Part shown: positions 58,525 to 64,000 of the stretch, piece by piece
How the letters are laid out: every line of letters starts with the position of its first letter
Numbering within the stretch: position 1 is the first letter of the stretch
DNA from: Caecitellus pseudoparvulus
Taxonomy: Eukaryota; Bigyra: Bicosoecida
Assembly: GCA_965644315.1 (NCBI GenBank)
Contig: CBFFRQ010000096.1
Location: 1-64,000, forward strand
Length of the DNA: 64,000 nt
Direction of reading: 5' to 3'
Translations under genes and position numbers: made by a program
The notes under the pieces: generated by a model
What the model was told of the DNA's origin: nothing
Database searches by the model: none
What the model saw: the letters and a program-made list of their open reading frames with translations, nothing else

Positions 58525-60198
58525 ATGCACAAGGCACGGGTGCCAGTGCAGGTCGCAAGACTTGGACTTCAACGAGTCTTTGCCCCAGTGCAGTGCATGC
58601 TGCCGCCCCCCATGCTTAGCACGCTACAAGCCTCCCACGGCTTTGCCTCCGCTGCCAGCTCGCCCCTGAAAGCTGTGCGGCTCACTCGATCTGCTGAGCA
58701 CCTACTGAATCAGCATCGGGAACGGCGGCGCCAGGCAGAAGAGACTGATGCCTTCAATTCTCATAGTGCGGTGACAGCGCGCAAGAAGGCGTCATCGTCC
58801 CGCACCCGTCGCCTGAAGGCAGCAACCTCAGCAACTGAGCTGCTGGCGCTGTACTCCCAGGACGCGGACCAGATGGACGTCTTCAACACCGCTGCAGCCC
58901 TTCGCAGCACAGCGAGGCTCTTGAAATCGTCTCGCTATGCAGCTCGGAAGGCCATTTTGCGCTCCCCCACCTTCGCCACCCTGCTTCGGGGCACGCGCGC
59001 AGCACTGCGGCAAGCACATGCCGCCTCCGACCCTGCCCCCTTGCCCCCCCACGTCACGTGCATGCTGCTGCACTCACTGCTGACGCTAGGTGTGGTGCAG
59101 CATGGAGAGCTTGCACAGGGCGTGGCTTTGCTGGATCAGGAGCACTGGCAGGCGCTGCCAGCAGTGAAGGTGCCAAACCTTACCCAAACCACTGGCCTCT
59201 TCACCGCTGTTGTGCCATGGCTGGACCGGGCTGAAGCCAGGGAGGCAAAGGCAGTGCGCCAGCACTTGCGCACATTCCTGCAGCTGACGTTGAAGGCGAC
59301 AGACACGGCGAGTGGCGCGGGCTCGCACGCCTGCGGCACGCTGTGGGCCGCCTGCAAGCTGGGCGTTGCAGGGGCGAACGAGGCTTGGAGCCTGGCGGCG
59401 TTGGCGCTGGCGGACACAGCAGCCTTGACGCCGGGTGCTGTCGTCATGGCCCTCAATGCTGCTGTGGCGCTGAGGGAGGGCGGCATGGACGAGGCAGTGG
59501 GGGACTGCACAGCCCCTGCCCACCTGCCGCCCTGGGCGGTCGTCGGAGCCTCATCCCCTGCGCATGAGCCGCTGTCCCAGCACCTTGCGAAGTGCTTTGC
59601 CCACGCTGCCGCTGCACACATGGGCAGCATGTCCATCAGTGAGGCATCAGGGGCCCTGTGGGCACTGCTGCGGCTGCAGGTGACTCACGAAGGCCACCTC
59701 CCGGCGCCAGGCACGGACAGCCGGCAAGGGTCGGTTGTGATGGAAGCACTTGCTGGGCACTTGCTCCGGTGTATTGGGGACGCCCCAGAGCTGCCGACAC
59801 CAGGGCAGCTCCGCGATCGGCCCCGTGGCGTGTCTGCGCTCGAGCAGGACTGCATTCATGCCGCGTGGGCTGTCGCGGCTCTGCTGCACCAGATGAGGGC
59901 GCTACAGCCCCCCTCGAGCCAGCCAGAGCATGCCCTGCTAGCCCCCACGCGGTCCATGCTGGCTGCAGTGAGAGGTGTTGCAGAGGCTGCTTCTATGGAC
60001 GGCCAGGCAGCAGGTGGCTCCGCCAGCCACAGAGCCGCGCGCCTTGCCACGCGTGCGAGGCAGGTGCTGCAGTTCGCGCGGCAAGCTGGTGTGCAGGAAG
60101 GCTTCGGAGCTGGCCTTGACGGCTCAGCTCGTGCAGAGCAGCAGGCTCGTCATGAAGCACTGCCAGCGTTTGCCGCAGCTCTCGGAGCCCGAGCGTGA
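58525..60198 (+). CDS. Helical-repeat protein, probably organelle-targeted
   Basis: 557 residues in one exon. The first ~50 residues are Arg/Ser/Ala-rich without acids until about residue 60 (MHKARVPVQVARLGLQRVF), like a mitochondrial presequence. The rest is all-helical with repeated units such as VFNTAAALRSTARLLKSSRY, LLHSLLTLGVV and LWAACKLGVAG. They recall the FASTK/RAP or octotricopeptide type of organelle RNA-binding proteins. I see no C-terminal RAP domain. Function is therefore only a possibility. The stop is 17 bases from that of malate dehydrogenase. Confidence 0.6.
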   Translation: MHKARVPVQVARLGLQRVFAPVQCMLPPPMLSTLQASHGFASAASSPLKAVRLTRSAEHLLNQHRERRRQAEETDAFNSHSAVTARKKASSSRTRRLKAATSATELLALYSQDADQMDVFNTAAALRSTARLLKSSRYAARKAILRSPTFATLLRGTRAALRQAHAASDPAPLPPHVTCMLLHSLLTLGVVQHGELAQGVALLDQEHWQALPAVKVPNLTQTTGLFTAVVPWLDRAEAREAKAVRQHLRTFLQLTLKATDTASGAGSHACGTLWAACKLGVAGANEAWSLAALALADTAALTPGAVVMALNAAVALREGGMDEAVGDCTAPAHLPPWAVVGASSPAHEPLSQHLAKCFAHAAAAHMGSMSISEASGALWALLRLQVTHEGHLPAPGTDSRQGSVVMEALAGHLLRCIGDAPELPTPGQLRDRPRGVSALEQDCIHAAWAVAALLHQMRALQPPSSQPEHALLAPTRSMLAAVRGVAEAASMDGQAAGGSASHRAARLATRARQVLQFARQAGVQEGFGAGLDGSARAEQQARHEALPAFAAALGARA

Positions 60199-60215
60199 GC
60201 GGGGTTGCCATGGAT

Positions 60216-61403
60216 TCAGCCCTGTGCAAGCGCAGCGGCACGCTCTTCCCGCAACTCAGCCACGGAAGCATCCAGGGCGCCCTGGAGCCAGTCATCCACC
60301 GCCACGGTGTCATCCACCGCGTACGCCCAGCCCCCCGTGCACTTGACGGGGAAGGAGCACACCAGCCCCTCCTCCACGCCATAGCTGCCGTCGGTCGGCA
60401 CCGCCATGCTGACAGGCCCAGGGCAGCCCAGAAACCAGTCCCGTAAGTGGTCGCAAATGGCGCTCGCGGCAGACCCAGCGGAGGATGCACCGCGCTTGTC
60501 GATGACTGCCTTCCCGCGCTGCTGCGTGGCGTGCACCAAGTCGCCCAGCAACCAGCCCTCATCACCCACCTCTGCCCGCACGCCTTTCACAAGGGTTGCT
60601 CCTGGCGCTGCTAGCGTGGCAAAGCGGGCGTCAGGCACCTGCTTCGCACTGTGATTTCCCCAGATGAACGCCCCGCTAACATGGGCTGGCGGCACGCCCA
60701 ACTTCGCGGCAATCGCACTGACACACCGATTCTGGTCCAGGCGAGTCAAGGCCGTGATGTTGGTCTTGGGGATACTGGGGGCAAAGTGCGAAGTGATCAG
60801 CGCATTGGTGCAGCAGGGATTGCCCACCACCAGCACGTGCACGTCAGCTGAGGCGTGCTCGGCCAAAGCCTTGCCCTGTCCTTCAAAGATGGAGGCATTG
60901 GCTGCCAGCAAGTCACTGCGCAGCATTCCAGGTCCACGAGGCTTTGCTCCCACGAGCACAGCCACGTCACAGTCTTTGAACCCGTCGGCATAGCTTGTCG
61001 CTGTCACCACTGAGCTCTGCGAAACGGAAGAGAAACGCAATCCAAGTGCAAAGCCGAGACTGTGCTCACAGGCTCGATTACGCACCACAAGCTCGTACGC
61101 GCAGTCATCTAGTTCCATTTTCAGGGCCTCCAGCTTGTCTTCCATGCCTGGCAAATCCTGGCACGGTGACAAGGGGCGCGCGATGCGGAAAGGTTGTGCT
61201 GGACAATACGCCGCACTTCACCTCACAAGCAAATTCAGCTGCAATGTTTGCGCGCTCCCCAGTGCCCGCCCTTGAGCCAGCATGAAAGCCAAAGCATACC
61301 CGATGTTTCCAGCTGCACCAGTGATGGTCACGACCAGCGGGGCGGAAGGCTTCCCGCTGCTCCCGCCGGGAACTGGCACCGCCGCCATGACAGGCCTGAC
61401 CAA
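60216..61403 (-). CDS. Malate dehydrogenase (cytosolic type)
   Basis: Exons 61403-61227, 61157-61086 and 61016-60216 join in phase. The 69-base second intron is itself open and in frame, so it must be recognised by its GTGCGT...CGCAG borders. The product is 349 residues, or 344 from the Met at 61388. The Rossmann motif is [11 protein letters not shown], then [20 protein letters not shown] and GAKPRGPGM with the mobile-loop Arg residues. NPCCTN and the catalytic His in [11 protein letters not shown] follow. The enzyme interconverts malate and oxaloacetate with NAD(H). Lack of an obvious presequence fits the cytosolic subgroup, though the first ~20 residues precede the usual start. Confidence 0.93.
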
Positions 61404-61534
61404 GAGGGTCTCTGCTCACGAAGGCGAGGGGCTGGCGAGAAGTGCCTTTTAGGGTGGTTGGGACGGTAAAGGGTACGTTTAAGTTTCACGTGGCTGCGAA
61501 AAGTGTTGTATTGGCTGCTCGAACAGGACAGTAG

Positions 61535-61587
61535 TGTCAGAATTTTGTCCTACGCACTCCTTACTTTGGAGAACGTAAATTCTGACA
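61535..61587. repeat. Short inverted repeat between convergent-side UTRs
   Basis: TGTCAGAATTT (61535-61545) and AAATTCTGACA (61577-61587) are perfect inverted copies, 31 bases apart. They lie upstream of malate dehydrogenase and just past the stop of the IQ protein. This could be a tiny MITE relic or a regulatory hairpin. Confidence 0.6.
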
Positions 61588-61601
61588 GCTCATAAAGCAC
61601 C

Positions 61602-64000
61602 CTAGACATCAGGTTTGTGCCTGATGGCGGGGAGATTATCTTGCCCAGGCTGCACCGGGGGACGTGGCAACGTTGACGACTTCAGCCTCCGCGGAGGTGG
61701 TGGGGCTGGCTTGCGTCTCTTCTTGCGGGAGCGTCGCTTTGATGACTCTGGCCTGGTAGACTCGCCTGCCGGCGGCACGAAGGCTTGCAAAGTTTTCGAG
61801 CCAAGGATAGTGCCCGCCATGTCTGCGAGCGTTTCTTGTTGAGCTTGTAGAGCTCGGCGCAGATCGCCCTGCTCAGGGATGGCTGGGCGGTTCGGGGGCG
61901 GCGCGAAGAGACGTGCTCGCTGAGAAGCCAGGGCATGGACCTGCGCTGCATGGGGCTTCTTGGGGACCAGCGAAGGCAAGCTCGGCGTCGATGGAGGTGG
62001 TTGCCCCCCTGAGCAGCGAGCAGCAAACTTTAGCACGGTGGACAGCCGTGTCAGGGCGTCGACTTGAGAGGCATGCAAGTCTTTTGTGCTCGCTCCACTC
62101 TGCAGTCCATGCTGGGCGTGCACCCCCGCAACTTGAATGCGTTTGTTGTCTACTCTTTCACGCAGTTCAGCAGTGCCGCGCTCGACTTGGATGTGGCTGG
62201 TTTGCGAGCTACGCCTGCTGCTCGACGCGGTGCTGGCTTGGGACACCTCCCGCCCATCCGCCCATCGAGAATCCGGAAGTTGTTCCTGCATGGAGGCAAG
62301 AAGGTCTTTGCCGGCCGTTGTGAATGTGCGCTGCACGGATGGCCGCCGTGCAGGAGGAGTCGCATGTGGACTGCTGTCCGCAATGCCCGTGTGGTCCACG
62401 AGGGCTGTGATTTCTCCACGTTTCATGAAGACACCACTCTCAGCTCGGGGAATGGACAAGCGCCGCGGCACTTGCTGCGACCGACGACGCTTTAAGTGCT
62501 CTGTCCGCACGCGCATTGCGGCGTTGATCGCGTTGCGGATGATGGGGGGGAGCTCTCGTCGAGCCTGTGACAGTATGAGGAGGGGGGGTGCACTCATGTG
62601 TGCGGTGGCAAAGGCAGTTTTGAAGTGATGCTCCATGGCCCGCTTGACCACTGCTTTGGGGTGCTGCAAAACGAATCTTGCATCGTGCACATTGAGGCTC
62701 AGAGCATGCCGCCGAGTGTACTCAGCGTTGGCTTCCCGTAGAGTCCGCAAGCGCCGTGCATGCTCCCGGCGCTTCTCCGTCAAGTAGCGGCGAAGGAGAG
62801 TCTGCTTCATGCCAGAGGGAACTGCCATCCTTGTGAAGCCGCAAGCGACAAGCTTCCCCCGGCGTGAGTCGTCCACCGTGTACACAACCTGCCTTGATGT
62901 CAGCCATGTCGGCAGCTGTAGCTTGGTTCTCACCGCCCGCTGCTCTGCTGAGTCTGGTATAAGCCCAGCTTCCTTTGCTGGGTGCCGTAAGAGCTGGGTG
63001 GGCTCCATGTCGCCGGGAGCGTGCCGCCCTTCAACTGCGGACCCGGTCTTCGCAGCTATCACGCCATGCTGCGTGCCGTACAGAGCACAGCCTTTGAGCA
63101 GCTCCCAAGCAGACGTGGGTCGGGAAGGCTTGAGTTGAGAAGTTTGTGGGCGACGTTGTGGACTCTCTGCACGTCTGGCTCTTGCTTGTGCTGTCCGCGG
63201 TCGCTGGGGATGATGTGTCGGTGTGTCGCCCCGCCTATGTTCTTGCAAGTGCAGGCTTAAACGCTTGCTCCTATCTGCCAGGGCAGACCTTGGTCGGGCT
63301 ATGCGCGCCGAGGGAGGCCTGTGCGAGTGGTACTGGTCTTTGTTGCCGCCGCTCCTGCCCGGCGCTTGCGCTGCTGACGAGGCCTGCGCCTGTGCGAGCA
63401 CTCGTCGGGCCCTTGCAATGCCAGGTTGCTTCTCATTTCGAGCAGATGCAGAGAGCACATGGCGAAGGTACACAGCCCGGGAGCTGTCATTCAGCTTGAG
63501 CTCACGCGCTTCAAGGTCGTCCCATACTTTCGTCAGGAGGAGCATGCGAGTCGTGGTGCTGAGCTTGTACGCGCGCCACATTCGCTGCCACGTGTGCACC
63601 CCGCGCTGCATGGAGCGGATGAGACCCAGCCACCGTGCGATGGGATGCCTGGATGCTTGGAGAGCACCACGGATGATGTTCGCAGCGCGCTGCTTGGCCG
63701 CTCTGCCTGCTTGCAGGCGAGCAATGAAGCGTACAACATGGCCCAGCTTGAGGAACAGCCGTCGCAGAGGAGAGAGGGCTTGCCGCCGCTCACGCCACTT
63801 CCATACTCGCCACCTCCGTTGTAGTTCCATGGCCGCCTCTGCAACTCTGCGGTCGGCGCGGTGGAAGTGTAGCGCGTCGCGCCATCGCTGCGTTGCTGCT
63901 GTTTGGGCCAGGAGGGCTGCCCACAACTGTTGTCGTTGGGCATGGCGATACTCGTCCGCCCTCCTTGCCACAAAGGCTCGACCAAAGAGCGTTTGGGTCT
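61602..64000 (-). CDS. IQ-motif, Arg-rich protein, partial (runs off right edge)
   Basis: The frame is open from the window edge to a stop at 61602, about 799 codons, with no start seen; the first Met inside is not necessarily used. The visible N-terminal part has IQ-like units (AAMELQRRWRVWKWRERR, RAANIIRGALQASRHPIARW, VHTWQRMWRAYKLSTTTRM). A conserved-looking LLLTKVWDDLEARELKLN follows, then long basic disordered stretches (Arg/Ser/Pro/Gln) and the tail SRKKRRKPAPPPPRRL. Calmodulin binding is inferred from the IQ units. Flagellar proteins often look like this, but no family is recognised. Confidence 0.6.
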   Translation of the reverse strand, partial: TQTLFGRAFVARRADEYRHAQRQQLWAALLAQTAATQRWRDALHFHRADRRVAEAAMELQRRWRVWKWRERRQALSPLRRLFLKLGHVVRFIARLQAGRAAKQRAANIIRGALQASRHPIARWLGLIRSMQRGVHTWQRMWRAYKLSTTTRMLLLTKVWDDLEARELKLNDSSRAVYLRHVLSASARNEKQPGIARARRVLAQAQASSAAQAPGRSGGNKDQYHSHRPPSARIARPRSALADRSKRLSLHLQEHRRGDTPTHHPQRPRTAQARARRAESPQRRPQTSQLKPSRPTSAWELLKGCALYGTQHGVIAAKTGSAVEGRHAPGDMEPTQLLRHPAKEAGLIPDSAEQRAVRTKLQLPTWLTSRQVVYTVDDSRRGKLVACGFTRMAVPSGMKQTLLRRYLTEKRREHARRLRTLREANAEYTRRHALSLNVHDARFVLQHPKAVVKRAMEHHFKTAFATAHMSAPPLLILSQARRELPPIIRNAINAAMRVRTEHLKRRRSQQVPRRLSIPRAESGVFMKRGEITALVDHTGIADSSPHATPPARRPSVQRTFTTAGKDLLASMQEQLPDSRWADGREVSQASTASSSRRSSQTSHIQVERGTAELRERVDNKRIQVAGVHAQHGLQSGASTKDLHASQVDALTRLSTVLKFAARCSGGQPPPSTPSLPSLVPKKPHAAQVHALASQRARLFAPPPNRPAIPEQGDLRRALQAQQETLADMAGTILGSKTLQAFVPPAGESTRPESSKRRSRKKRRKPAPPPPRRLKSSTLPRPPVQPGQDNLPAIRHKPDV

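Overview
The window is nuclear DNA of a small, intron-containing, GC-rich protist that carries an AT-rich endogenous virophage. The host parts (1-25622 and 50926-64000) hold tightly packed, mostly spliced genes: flagellar and centriolar coiled-coil proteins, a calcium-regulated phosphatase, OLA1, NPL4, malate dehydrogenase, a KDM6-type JmjC protein and a 7TM receptor. The inserted element has the gene set of mavirus and of the endogenous mavirus-like elements (EMALEs) known from the marine flagellate Cafeteria. A Cafeteria-like bicosoecid is therefore the best guess for the host. This is inference from content; no search was run.

Layout. 1-25490: membrane glycoprotein (cut by the left edge), CAP-Gly/IQ/phosphatase/EF-hand protein, DRC12-like and CEP57-like coiled-coil proteins, a degenerate trypsin-like receptor, a small membrane protein, a nuclear-type protein, OLA1, an Ala-rich coiled-coil protein, a KDM6-like demethylase and a 65-residue protein. 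25623-50925: a three-level nest of mobile elements. 50976-64000: 7TM receptor, secreted permuted-papain-like protein, NPL4, a possible organelle protein, malate dehydrogenase and an IQ-motif protein cut by the right edge.

The nest. (1) The outer element is a hAT transposon (25631-50917) with 22-bp perfect terminal inverted repeats beginning CAGGG, an exact 8-bp target duplication (ATTTTGGC) and a transposase fragment with the hAT dimerisation signature. Without its insert it would be about 2.46 kb. (2) An EMALE (26591-49415) lies inside the hAT. It has ~681-bp inverted repeats, a likely 5-bp duplication (CCCGG) and genes for rve integrase, protein-primed-type DNA polymerase B, SF3 helicase, packaging ATPase, penton-like protein, major capsid protein, a fibre-like protein, lipase and hypothetical proteins. 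(3) A 4.54-kb DNA transposon (34983-39522) with 24-bp inverted repeats, a TTAA duplication, a DDE transposase and a partner ORF lies inside the EMALE major capsid gene. The two capsid halves are in one frame across a single TTAA, so exact loss of the transposon would leave the gene uninterrupted.

Working together. The EMALE genes form three functional sets: mobility (integrase), replication (PolB, helicase, inverted repeats) and virion (ATPase, capsid, penton, fibre, lipase). Most start 10-30 bases downstream of a TCTA motif resembling the late promoter of the giant virus CroV and of mavirus. Apart from the capsid gene all EMALE reading frames look intact. Host introns are short (44-187 bp) and favour GTGCGT donors. 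I reconstructed the splice forms by hand from frame continuity and GT-AG sites. No rRNA, tRNA, CRISPR array or bacterial-type operon was recognised.
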